NCBI GenBank assembly: GCA_965656445.1
Contig: CBFHKO010000020.1
Location: 1 to 19,613, forward strand
From: JAHEJA01 sp965656445
GTDB lineage: Bacteria > Pseudomonadota > Alphaproteobacteria > Rhodobacterales > Rhodobacteraceae
DNA: 19,613 nucleotides
Direction: 5' to 3'
Notes under the pieces: generated by a model
Database searches by the model: none
What the model saw: the letters and a program-made list of their open reading frames with translations, nothing else
Told to the model about the DNA's origin: nothing
Shown: positions 8,040-15,310 of the stretch, piece after piece
Position numbering within the stretch: the first letter of the stretch is position 1
How the letters are laid out: the number at the start of each line of letters is the position of its first letter
Translations under genes and position numbers: made by a program

Positions 8040-8927
8040 TTAACCAGTTTCGCCCAGCAAACGCAGAGCATTTTCTTTCAAGATTAACGGGCGCACCTCA
8101 TCTTTGAAAGGGGCCGCTTCAAAATCAGCTAACCACCGATCCGGCGTGATTGCAGGCCAATCAGATCCAAAAAGCATTTTCTTTTTCAAAATAGAATTCG
8201 CATATTTGATAAACACCTCTGGGAAGTACTTCGGCGACCATCCCGACATATCATAATAGACATTAGGTTTATGTTGCGCGACGGCAAGCCCCTCTTCTGT
8301 CCAAGGGAAACTAGGATGGGCCAAAACAATCGGCATATCAGGAAAATCCACAGCCACATCATCAAGGTACATCGGGTTGGAATATTTCAAACGCATCCCC
8401 ATTCCCCCACGCATTCCTGAGCCAACCCCAGTCTGGCCTGTGTGGAACAAAGTGATTGCCCCCTCTTCTGCACAGGCCTCTAACACCGTGTAACAGGCCT
8501 CTCGATCATTGGGGAAAAACCCCTGCATCGTGGGGTGAAATTTGAAACCACGCACACCAAAGTCGCGCACGAGACGGCGCACTTCACGCGCTCCCGCCTT
8601 GCCTTTATGCGGATCAATCGAGGCAAATGGGATCAAAATATCGTCATTTTCCGAACAAATTTGCGCAACCTCTTCGTTAGAATAGCGACGAAATCCTGTT
8701 TCACGCTCTGCATCGACTGGAAAAATTATAGCCGCAATATTGCGTTCACGGTAATACGCTGCGGTGTCTTGAACCGTAGGCAACATGCCATCCGCGCCTG
8801 CGGGGTTTTTGAAATACTTCGCCATGCCCGCCTGAAACTCATTATACCCGTCATCCCGACATTGGTTACAGGGTTCTTCGGCGTGCGTGTGAAAATCAAT
8901 GGCTTTTACCGATTTAAAATCAACCAT
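8040..8927 (-). CDS. Amidohydrolase-superfamily protein (Amidohydro_2 type)
   Basis: A 295-residue TIM-barrel metalloenzyme of the Amidohydro_2 group, which includes ACMSD-type decarboxylases and several hydrolases and hydratases of aromatic catabolism. The metal-binding residues appear as His13 and His15 (IDFHTHAEEP), His162 (TLFHTGQTG), His204 (VLAHPSFPW) and Asp256 (FGSDWPAITPDR). The Cys-containing EPCNQCRDDGYNEFQ (18-32) is notable. Start: MVDFKSVKAIDFHTH at 8927, with GGGAG upstream; an in-frame 41-residue extension running into the divergent promoter is Cys-rich and unlikely. It is first in the minus-strand operon. Related amidohydrolases hydrolyse or decarboxylate CoA-thioester or ring-fission products in aromatic pathways; which reaction occurs here is undetermined. 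Confidence 0.87.
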   Translation of the reverse strand: MVDFKSVKAIDFHTHAEEPCNQCRDDGYNEFQAGMAKYFKNPAGADGMLPTVQDTAAYYRERNIAAIIFPVDAERETGFRRYSNEEVAQICSENDDILIPFASIDPHKGKAGAREVRRLVRDFGVRGFKFHPTMQGFFPNDREACYTVLEACAEEGAITLFHTGQTGVGSGMRGGMGMRLKYSNPMYLDDVAVDFPDMPIVLAHPSFPWTEEGLAVAQHKPNVYYDMSGWSPKYFPEVFIKYANSILKKKMLFGSDWPAITPDRWLADFEAAPFKDEVRPLILKENALRLLGETG

Positions 8928-8950
8928 GTCATGTCTCCCATATTGACGAA

Positions 8951-9004
8951 TTTTCATATTCTGTAAAAATGCTATACATGGAAACTGTTTACATATACAA
9001 CAAA
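8951..9004. promoter_or_regulatory. Divergent promoter region with candidate MarR operator
   Basis: This lies between the amidohydrolase operon (minus) and the crotonase gene (plus). The stretch 8984-9004, beginning ACTGTTTACA and ending ACAACAAA, matches 15 of 21 positions of the reverse complement of the inverted repeat at 15274-15294 beside marR. Its core TGTTTAC..ATATACA is itself a partial palindrome. On the plus strand TATACA (8973-8978), with a weak TTTTCA 16 bases before it, could be the crotonase promoter, which would place the site just downstream of the -10. On the minus strand TTGTAT and TATAGC, 18 apart, bracket the site. All assignments are by eye. Confidence 0.5.
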
Positions 9005-9032
9005 AACAGAATACCTCAGAAAGGCTTTTAAG

Positions 9033-9818
9033 ATGAACGCTGCACAACACCCTTCGTCTCCTGTTATTAAAACAGTTATTGATGGCGATATTGCAACGTT
9101 AATTTTTAATCGCCCTGACAAGCGTAACGCGATGAATGACGCGCTTGTTGATGGACTAGATCAGTTCTTTTCAAATCCACCCAAAGGTGTGAATGCCGTT
9201 ATTTTGCGTGGTGAAGGCGGGCATTTTTGTTCTGGCCTTGATCTCGCTGAACATGAACACCGCGACCCTGTAGACGGTGTGCATCATTCGCGCAATTGGC
9301 ACCGCGTCTCGGAATTAATTGAATATGGCGGTTTGCCTGTTATTTCGGTACTTGCAGGTGCCGTCATTGGGGGTGGCCTCGAAATTGCGGCCTCGACACA
9401 TGTTCGTATTGCAGAACCGAGCGTGCGGTTTCAATTACCCGAAGGACGGAGAGGCATTTTTGTCGGAGGCGGCGCAACTGTACGCGTCAGCCGTATCATT
9501 GGCGCAGATCGCATGCGGGAAATGATGCTAACAGGGCGCAGTTATGGCGCGGATGATGGATTACGTTTGGGGCTTGCGCATTATACTGTCGGCGAAGACG
9601 AAGGGTTGGCTTTGGCGAAGAAACTCGCGCGCAAAATTGCAGACAACGCCCCATTTTCAAATTATCTCATGATGAATGCAATTTCTCGGATTGGGGATAT
9701 GTCACGTTCAGATGGTTTGTTCACCGAAAGCCTAGCCGCGGCCATGAGCCAAACATCTGACGGAGCCAAAGAAGGCCTACGTGCCTTTTTGGAAAAACGG
9801 GAGCCAAAATTTAGATAG
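9033..9818 (+). CDS. Crotonase / enoyl-CoA hydratase-family protein
   Basis: A 261-residue crotonase-fold enzyme acting on acyl-CoA thioesters. NRPDKRNAMN (26-35) is the usual N-terminal signature. The oxyanion hole is formed by FCSGLDL (65-71) and the VIGGGLEIAA loop (111-120). Both glutamates of a hydratase active site are present: Glu117 in GGGLEIA and Glu137 in QLPEGRRG. Next to a feruloyl-CoA synthase-like ligase, a likely role is hydration (and perhaps retro-aldol cleavage) of a hydroxycinnamoyl-CoA or a later beta-oxidation step. However, the protein does not look like the standard feruloyl-CoA hydratase-lyase, so the substrate is left open. AAAGG precedes the ATG. It is transcribed toward dctP, 94 bases away, and may form one unit with the transporter. 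Confidence 0.88.
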   Translation: MNAAQHPSSPVIKTVIDGDIATLIFNRPDKRNAMNDALVDGLDQFFSNPPKGVNAVILRGEGGHFCSGLDLAEHEHRDPVDGVHHSRNWHRVSELIEYGGLPVISVLAGAVIGGGLEIAASTHVRIAEPSVRFQLPEGRRGIFVGGGATVRVSRIIGADRMREMMLTGRSYGADDGLRLGLAHYTVGEDEGLALAKKLARKIADNAPFSNYLMMNAISRIGDMSRSDGLFTESLAAAMSQTSDGAKEGLRAFLEKREPKFR

Positions 9819-9912
9819 ACAGGTTCCTATATTCATCGCACAAAGAGTGGGGCACACCCCAACATGCGGTGATACTATTATTTCAACGATCTCAATTCCA
9901 AAGGGAGGAAAC

Positions 9913-10950
9913 ATGGAAAAAAGAACGTTTTTTAAAGGAGCAATCGCGGGAGCGATTACCTTTGCCGTAATGGGCACAGCCGCAGCAGCGCAAGATGTTA
10001 CTTTGCGTTTGCATCAATTCTTGCCACCCCCCGCGCCAGTTCCGTCGTTGATCTTGAAGCCATGGGGCAAAATGGTTGAAGAGGCATCAAATGGCCGTAT
10101 CAAAATTGAACATTTTGACGCGATGTCATTGGGTGGTCGTCCACCAGAGCTTATGGACCAAGCGCGTGATGGTGTTGTCGATCTGTCTATGACAGTTGTT
10201 GGATACACACCTGGCCGTTTCCCAAGAACAGAAGTCTTTGAACTTCCGTTTATGATGACAAATCCCGTAGCGACGTCTGCTGCGTTTTGGGAAATGGTTG
10301 AAACAGACCTTCAAAGCAACGAATACAAAGACCTAAAAGTTTTGGGTGCTTGGGTACACGGTCCTGGTGTGATCCACACCAAAGATGGTGTTAGCAGCCT
10401 AGAAGACATGAAAGGCCTTACGCTACGTGGTCCAACACGGATCATCAATGATATGCTTGGCGAACTTGGTGCCGAGCCTGTTGGTATGCCTTTGCCTGCT
10501 ATTCCAGAAGCTATTTCAAAGGGCGTGGTCAAGGGAACTGTGATCCCATGGGAAGTTACAACCGCGATCCGTTTGTCTGAATTGGTTGGCAATCACACTG
10601 AGTTCTCAGGGGATGAGGCGCTTTATACGGCGGCGATTGTTCTTGTGATGAACAAAGCCAAATACGAAGCGCTTCCTGATGATCTCCGCGCAATCTTGGA
10701 TGCAGAATCTGGCATGAAATTGTCAAAATTTGCGTCACAAATCATGTGGGACATGGATGCTCCAGCCAAGAAAATCGCCGAAGATGCGGGGAATTCTGTA
10801 ACTGTTCTGGATGCAGACGAAGTTGCACGTTGGAAAGCCGCGGCTGAACCTGTTGTGAACCGTTGGGTGGACGACATGAATGGCAAAGATATTGACGGTG
10901 CAGCCTTGATCGACAATGCAAAAGCGTTGATCAAAAAGCACGGCGGCTAA
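9913..10950 (+). CDS. dctP: TRAP transporter periplasmic solute-binding protein (DctP family)
   Basis: A 345-residue substrate-binding component of a TRAP transporter. The Sec signal peptide is MEKRTFFKGAIAGAITFAVM, followed by an AAAAQ cleavage region near residue 26. The mature part has the DctP fold with GRIKIEHFDAMSLGG (61-75), the ligand-binding segment KGLTLRGPTR (167-176; Arg172 is at the place of the carboxylate-binding arginine) and PLPAIPEAISKGVVKGTVIPWE (193-214). It captures an organic acid in the periplasm and delivers it to the DctQ-DctM membrane unit. The start is fixed by a near-perfect GGGAGGAA six bases before the ATG. A 44-residue upstream in-frame extension has no signal character. 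The context suggests an aromatic acid, as for the TarPQM system of Rhodopseudomonas palustris, but the ligand is not proven. Confidence 0.92.
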   Translation: MEKRTFFKGAIAGAITFAVMGTAAAAQDVTLRLHQFLPPPAPVPSLILKPWGKMVEEASNGRIKIEHFDAMSLGGRPPELMDQARDGVVDLSMTVVGYTPGRFPRTEVFELPFMMTNPVATSAAFWEMVETDLQSNEYKDLKVLGAWVHGPGVIHTKDGVSSLEDMKGLTLRGPTRIINDMLGELGAEPVGMPLPAIPEAISKGVVKGTVIPWEVTTAIRLSELVGNHTEFSGDEALYTAAIVLVMNKAKYEALPDDLRAILDAESGMKLSKFASQIMWDMDAPAKKIAEDAGNSVTVLDADEVARWKAAAEPVVNRWVDDMNGKDIDGAALIDNAKALIKKHGG

Positions 10951-10972
10951 GTCATACTTACATTAAAATTGG

Positions 10973-11000
10973 AAGGGCGGTTTAGGCCGCCTTTCTTTTT
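10973..11000 (+). terminator. Hairpin with T-tract between dctP and dctQ (attenuator-like)
   Basis: AAGGGCGG (10973-10980) pairs with CCGCCTTT (10987-10994), eight pairs including one G-U, around a 6-base loop. TTTTT follows at 10996-11000. It begins 22 bases after the dctP stop and ends 22 bases before the dctQ start, so it probably terminates part of the transcripts and makes the binding protein more abundant than the membrane subunits. Confidence 0.75.
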
Positions 11001-11022
11001 CTCTAGCGAATGGGGTCTATGC

Positions 11023-11550
11023 ATGTTCCGCTCTGTTGATCGTATTGTTGAGGCCATTGCAAAACTACTTGCCCTCATGGGGGGGGCTGTGCTTTTGGGA
11101 ATCGTCATTCTTACCAGTCTTTCCATTATCGGTCGGGCGTTGGTCCCCTTAGATATTGGCATAGGACCAATTCGTGGAATTTATGATTTTACAGAAATTG
11201 GGATGGCTATTGCGATTTTCGCTTTTCTGCCGTTGACGCAATATAACGCGGCGCATGCCCGTGTTGATCTCTTTCAATTCGCAATTCCGACCTTTGTGTC
11301 CAATCTTCTCGACGTATTATTTCAATGCGCCATGTTCGCGGTTGCCTTGATTGGCACCTATCGGCTTTACCTTGGAGCAATGGATAAAATGTCCTACGGC
11401 GAAACAACCTTGATCGCACAAATTCCAGTTTGGTACGGCTATGCTGGAAGCCTGATTGGAGGCGTCGGCTTTATCCTCGTTGCGGCCTATTGTGTCTTCA
11501 AAACCTTAGGCACCCTATTCGGCTTGTCACATCAAGGAGACGCGTCATGA
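11023..11550 (+). CDS. dctQ: TRAP transporter small permease (DctQ family)
   Basis: A 175-residue inner-membrane protein with four predicted hydrophobic segments (about residues 17-40, 56-77, 98-118 and 133-158), the usual DctQ topology. YDFTEIGMAIAIFAFLPLTQYNAAHARVDLF is the characteristic middle region with its conserved charged residues. It partners with DctM to form the sodium-driven membrane domain. The start is set at MFRSVDRIVEAIAK with GGGG seven bases upstream; an in-frame TTG extension would begin inside the preceding hairpin. Its stop overlaps the dctM start (ATGA), which indicates translational coupling. Confidence 0.92.
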   Translation: MFRSVDRIVEAIAKLLALMGGAVLLGIVILTSLSIIGRALVPLDIGIGPIRGIYDFTEIGMAIAIFAFLPLTQYNAAHARVDLFQFAIPTFVSNLLDVLFQCAMFAVALIGTYRLYLGAMDKMSYGETTLIAQIPVWYGYAGSLIGGVGFILVAAYCVFKTLGTLFGLSHQGDAS

Positions 11551-12875
11551 CCAATATCGAACTGGCCCTTTGGTCTTTTCCCGTTCTCTTGGGGTTAGTG
11601 TTTCTGCGTGCGCCCATTGCCTTGGCGATGATTGCCGTTGGCGTCGGGGGAACATGGCTTGTCATCGGAACCCCAATGATGACTTTAAACCAGCTGAAAA
11701 CGCTGACCTATGGCACCTTTTCCAATTATTCGTTTTCCATCATTCCTCTGTTTTTGCTGATGGGGCAGTTTGCGACCCTCTCAGGTATGTCCGCTGCCCT
11801 CTTTCGCGCAGCTGAAAGCTTTCTTGGACATCGCAAAGGGGGCGTAGCCATGTCGGCTGTAGGGGCCTGTGCTGGGTTTGGGGCGATCTGTGGATCCTCT
11901 TTGGCAACAGCGGCCACGATGGGTCAAGTGGCCCTCCCTGAATTGCGCAGATACGGCTATCCTGGATCCTTGGCCACTGGCGCATTGGCGGCGGGGGGAA
12001 CTTTGGGCATTCTCATCCCGCCAAGTGTGATCTTGGTGATCTATGCAATTCTAGCCGAGCAAAACATTGAAAAACTCTTTGTGGCGGCCCTTATTCCCGG
12101 AATTCTTGCCGCTATTGGCTATATGGTTGCGATTTCGATTTGGGTGCATCTTTCACCCAATAGCGCAGCGGTAAAAGATCGCGTGCCTTGGGGTCAAAGA
12201 ATAAAGTCACTCGCCGAAATTTGGCCAGTAATGGCAATTTTTATTGTTGTTGTGGGCGGAATTTATGCTGGCATCTTTACTCCAACCGAGGCCGCCGCAG
12301 TCGGAGCCGCTGGAACAGGCATCGCAGCCCTTGCCGCAGGCCAAATGACATGGGGACGCTTGCAACAGGCCATCCTTTCAACGGCCTCTTCCTCGGGCAT
12401 GATCTTTTTGATTATCTTGGGGGCTGGAATTTATAACAATTTCTTATCCCTGACACAGCTGCCACAATTGGCCTCTGTTTGGGTGGGTGATCAAGGGTTT
12501 TCCCCTTGGTTCGTCCTAACCCTTGTCCTAATCATGTATTTGGTCTTTGGCTGCGTCATGGATAGCTTGTCCATGGTCTTGCTAACAGTTCCGATCATTT
12601 TCCCAATCATGTCCGCCCTTGATTTCGGGATGAGCGTGAACGATTTTGGTCTCTGGTTCGGTATCTTGGTCTTGATCGTGGTCGAAGTGGGCCTCATCAC
12701 GCCGCCCGTGGGGATGAATTTGTTCATTATCAATTCAATGGACAAAGACACACCAATTTCTCAAACCTATAAAGGCGCCCTGCCCTTTGTTATCACTGAC
12801 ATGATCCGCGTTGTGATATTGGCAAGCTTCCCTGCGATTACGCTCTGGCTCGTTTGGGTGATTGATGCGTTGTAA
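11547..12875 (+). CDS. dctM: TRAP transporter large permease (DctM family)
   Basis: A 442-residue polytopic membrane protein, the transport channel of the TRAP system, with about a dozen hydrophobic segments. Family motifs include FSIIPLFLLMGQFA, the first-half GAICGSSLATAATMGQVALPEL and GTLGILIPPSVILVIYAILAEQ, and the second-half IITPPVGMNLF-like segment (GLITPPVGMNLFIIN). The length is normal. It begins at an ATG that overlaps the dctQ stop by four bases, with AAGGAG upstream. It is the last gene of the plus-strand unit; a terminator follows directly. Confidence 0.95.
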   Translation: MTNIELALWSFPVLLGLVFLRAPIALAMIAVGVGGTWLVIGTPMMTLNQLKTLTYGTFSNYSFSIIPLFLLMGQFATLSGMSAALFRAAESFLGHRKGGVAMSAVGACAGFGAICGSSLATAATMGQVALPELRRYGYPGSLATGALAAGGTLGILIPPSVILVIYAILAEQNIEKLFVAALIPGILAAIGYMVAISIWVHLSPNSAAVKDRVPWGQRIKSLAEIWPVMAIFIVVVGGIYAGIFTPTEAAAVGAAGTGIAALAAGQMTWGRLQQAILSTASSSGMIFLIILGAGIYNNFLSLTQLPQLASVWVGDQGFSPWFVLTLVLIMYLVFGCVMDSLSMVLLTVPIIFPIMSALDFGMSVNDFGLWFGILVLIVVEVGLITPPVGMNLFIINSMDKDTPISQTYKGALPFVITDMIRVVILASFPAITLWLVWVIDAL

Positions 12876-12878
12876 ATA

Positions 12879-12915
12879 AAAAGGCGTCGAACTGGTTATC
12901 AGCCCGACGCCTTTT
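12879..12915. terminator. Bidirectional terminator between dctM and the CoA ligase
   Basis: AAAAGGCGTCG (12879-12889) and CGACGCCTTTT (12905-12915) form a perfect 11-bp stem with a 15-base loop. The T tract on the plus strand and the A tract on the opposite side allow use by both convergent genes, dctM and the ligase. Confidence 0.88.
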
Positions 12916-12937
12916 CCTATTTCTAATGATAACACAG

Positions 12938-14740
12938 TTACACAGCGATGACCCCATCACCCCCAGCGTAAAGAGTGTCAATCAACTCAGATGAATGCGC
13001 TCTTAGCGCGCGTTGATTGAGCGAGCCTTTTTCGGTGATTTCGCCTTGATCAAAGCTAGGGTCGCGCGGCAATATGATCACACGGCGCACACGCGTTGCG
13101 GACCCCGTAGCCTTTGCAGCAGCTTGTTTTAGCCTCGTTTCGATCTCTTGGGCCAAAACAGCCTCATCCAGTGTTTTGCCATGTTCTGACACCACCAACA
13201 AAGCCCCCAATTGTGCCTCGTTTTCGCCGACGATCACCGCGTCACGGATCAAACCCTCAAACGCATCGACTAAAGCTGCGCGCACAGACCCAACAGCAAC
13301 CCAAGTCCCCGTATTGAGTTTAAAGTTTTCAGCAATGCGGCCATCAAAATAGAACCCTTTTGCAAAGTCATCAGGATCCATAGGACGTAATGCATCGCCC
13401 ATTTTATAGTAGCCCTCTTCATCAAAGGCCTCTGCGGTCTTTTCTGGTTCTTTGTAATAGCCGGGCGTGATGCTTGGTCCTTTTAGGCGCAATTCCAACT
13501 TGCCACTGTTTGGGACCAATTTCATCTTGAGCCCTTTTGAGGGCACCCCAACATTGCCTGAATTCTCCTGAACCTCGGTACAAGCCAGCGCAAAAGGCGC
13601 GGTTTCGGTTGATCCAAGACTTGTCGCCAATAGAACCTTATGGCCTGTCGTCTTGCGGGCCACAGCGCGCAGGCGATCCCATGTCAATTGCGCCATACCA
13701 GCCCCAGCATAAAACATCATCGACAATCGGGCAAAAAATGTTTGCGCCATTTCAGCGTCACGCTCAAGTTCATCGACCAGAGTGTCCCACCCGATGGGGA
13801 CGTTAAAATACCAAGTGCAAGAAATCTCGCGCAAATTGCGCAATGTCTCATCCAGCTTGCCTGTCGTTGGTTTCCCGTCATCGATGTAAAACGTGCCCCC
13901 ATTCGTCAGAGCGAGGTAAAATACTTTGTTCCCTGCCGCAGTGTGGTTCCATGGCGCCCAATCTAGAATGACGGGGGGTGTCTCTTGGACAAAGCGATAG
14001 CAATCGCGCACCATAGCTTGCATGGCGCAGATCATCCGATTTGTGTTTATGACCGCTTTTGGCGTTCCAGTAGAGCCTGATGTAAAGAGATATTTCACAA
14101 CGGTATCTGGTCTCACTAATTGACGCGCGAGATCAGCCTTTTGTGGGTCTGCACGGAGCAACTCATCAAAATGCGCGGCATTCTCTTGAACGTTGTCAAG
14201 CGCGATAACTTGGCTAGATTGGGCCTCTATTGCCTTTAACGCAGGTCCAAAGGCCACCATATCATCCACATAAAAAGCCCCAGGCTCAAGGGTTTGCGCA
14301 ATGTCCTTCAACTTGGCATGGTCTTTGGAGACCAAAGAATAAGCAGGCGACACTGGTGCATATGGGATGCCTGTGTAAAAACAAGCCAACCCAAGTAGAC
14401 CATGTTCAAGCGAATTGCCTGACATGATGAGCAAAGGCCGATCTGCCCCAAGCCCCATATTGAGCAAATACGCCCCGATCCGTCGGGCTTTGTCGCGCGC
14501 CTCGCCATAGGAGATGTGGATCCACTCACCATCAGCCCCGCGCCGTGCAAGCCACGTTTGATCTGGTGATAGATCGGCCCACTTATCCAAATAATCTGCC
14601 AAAAGCGGCAAATGCTCAGGCAAATCTTCGGTTTGTTGCATGACAATTGTGCCATCTGCGCGATGGTCGTACTCAAAGGACGGGGACCAGAACTTTGGCA
14701 TTTTAAGAGGGTCTGAAGATGTCATGAGGGTTGGGTCCAT
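12938..14740 (-). CDS. Feruloyl-CoA synthase-like acyl-CoA ligase
   Basis: A 600-residue ANL-superfamily AMP-binding enzyme that activates a carboxylic acid to its CoA thioester via an acyl-adenylate. The ATP-binding loop is FTSGSTGTPKAV (219-230). GSTETAPFA (376-384) and EGYYKMGDA (442-450) are the next core motifs, and FDGRIAENFKLNTGTWV (465-481) is the hinge. The ITEKGSLNQRA segment near residue 565 carries the likely catalytic lysine. The length, the N-terminal block and the hinge sequence match feruloyl-CoA synthases (fcs/ferA), which use ferulate, p-coumarate and caffeate. The exact start is uncertain: no good ribosome-binding site precedes the ATG at 14740 or the in-frame ATGs at 14725 and 14701. 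It lies 21 bases after marR on the same strand and is probably co-transcribed and controlled by it. Confidence 0.88.
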   Translation of the reverse strand: MDPTLMTSSDPLKMPKFWSPSFEYDHRADGTIVMQQTEDLPEHLPLLADYLDKWADLSPDQTWLARRGADGEWIHISYGEARDKARRIGAYLLNMGLGADRPLLIMSGNSLEHGLLGLACFYTGIPYAPVSPAYSLVSKDHAKLKDIAQTLEPGAFYVDDMVAFGPALKAIEAQSSQVIALDNVQENAAHFDELLRADPQKADLARQLVRPDTVVKYLFTSGSTGTPKAVINTNRMICAMQAMVRDCYRFVQETPPVILDWAPWNHTAAGNKVFYLALTNGGTFYIDDGKPTTGKLDETLRNLREISCTWYFNVPIGWDTLVDELERDAEMAQTFFARLSMMFYAGAGMAQLTWDRLRAVARKTTGHKVLLATSLGSTETAPFALACTEVQENSGNVGVPSKGLKMKLVPNSGKLELRLKGPSITPGYYKEPEKTAEAFDEEGYYKMGDALRPMDPDDFAKGFYFDGRIAENFKLNTGTWVAVGSVRAALVDAFEGLIRDAVIVGENEAQLGALLVVSEHGKTLDEAVLAQEIETRLKQAAAKATGSATRVRRVIILPRDPSFDQGEITEKGSLNQRALRAHSSELIDTLYAGGDGVIAV

Positions 14741-14761
14741 AATATATCGTTTAATTTGAGC

Positions 14762-15235
14762 TCAAAGCTCAATGCTCCGAATTTTGTACAAAAGCTCTTT
14801 GAGGGTGTTTACTTCGTCAGAACTCAGGGATGATAACATTTTGGCTTCGTGCGCTTTAACGGTCTCAAGGGTTTTGGCATAAAAACCTGAGCCGCTCTCT
14901 GTTGCGATCAAAGCTTGCACTCGGCGATCGCCTTTGACGGCTTGACGTTGCACAAACGCCCTTGCCTCAAGCTCATCCACAATTTTAACAAGCCCAGAAC
15001 GTTCAACTCCGAGATGTCGAGCAAGTGTGCTTTGTGTAACCCCGGGTGCTTGGACAATCAAAGCCAAAGCAGAGAATTCGCGCGGGGCCAAACCATCCTC
15101 GCCAAGCGCGGCTCTGTAGTCTGCATTGATCACAACATAAGCGCGTTTAAGGTTATAGCCGACCAAACTATCCAAGTCGCCATGCCCCTCTTTCAGGGTA
15201 ATGTCTCGTTCTGCTTTGGTCATTGTCTTTGTCAT
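14762..15235 (-). CDS. MarR-family transcriptional regulator
   Basis: A 157-residue winged-helix repressor. The recognition region is PGVTQSTLARHLGVERSGLVKIVDELEARAFVQRQAVKGDRRVQALIAT (about residues 64-112), with the typical wing motif GDRR. Flanking helices make the dimer. Next to a hydroxycinnamate-type CoA ligase gene, it resembles regulators such as FerR, CouR or HcaR that sense the aroyl-CoA product and release DNA; that ligand is inferred. GAGGA sits just before the ATG. The gene is divergent from the DUF3237 gene, and a 21-base inverted repeat lies in their shared promoter region. Confidence 0.9.
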   Translation of the reverse strand: MTKTMTKAERDITLKEGHGDLDSLVGYNLKRAYVVINADYRAALGEDGLAPREFSALALIVQAPGVTQSTLARHLGVERSGLVKIVDELEARAFVQRQAVKGDRRVQALIATESGSGFYAKTLETVKAHEAKMLSSLSSDEVNTLKELLYKIRSIEL

Positions 15236-15273
15236 GGCATCCTCGTTACTTGCGTGAACTATTATTATCTGGC

Positions 15274-15294
15274 ATTGTTAACTCTGTAAACAAT
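15274..15294. promoter_or_regulatory. Candidate MarR operator between marR and the DUF3237 gene
   Basis: Inverted repeat ATTGTTAAC and GTAAACAAT separated by TCT, with 8 of 9 arm positions matching. Read on the minus strand it overlaps a possible marR promoter: TTGTTT in the arm, then GATAAT 18 bases later. It also lies just before the DUF3237 gene. A related sequence occurs at 8984-9004. The size and symmetry fit a MarR dimer site. Confidence 0.6.
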
Positions 15295-15310
15295 TAAAGG
15301 TTAGACACAT

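Noticed and set aside
9848..9861. Small hairpin TGGGG / CCCCA between the crotonase gene and dctP
   Set aside because: Only five base pairs and no T run, so not supported as a terminator; the crotonase and dctP genes could still be one unit.
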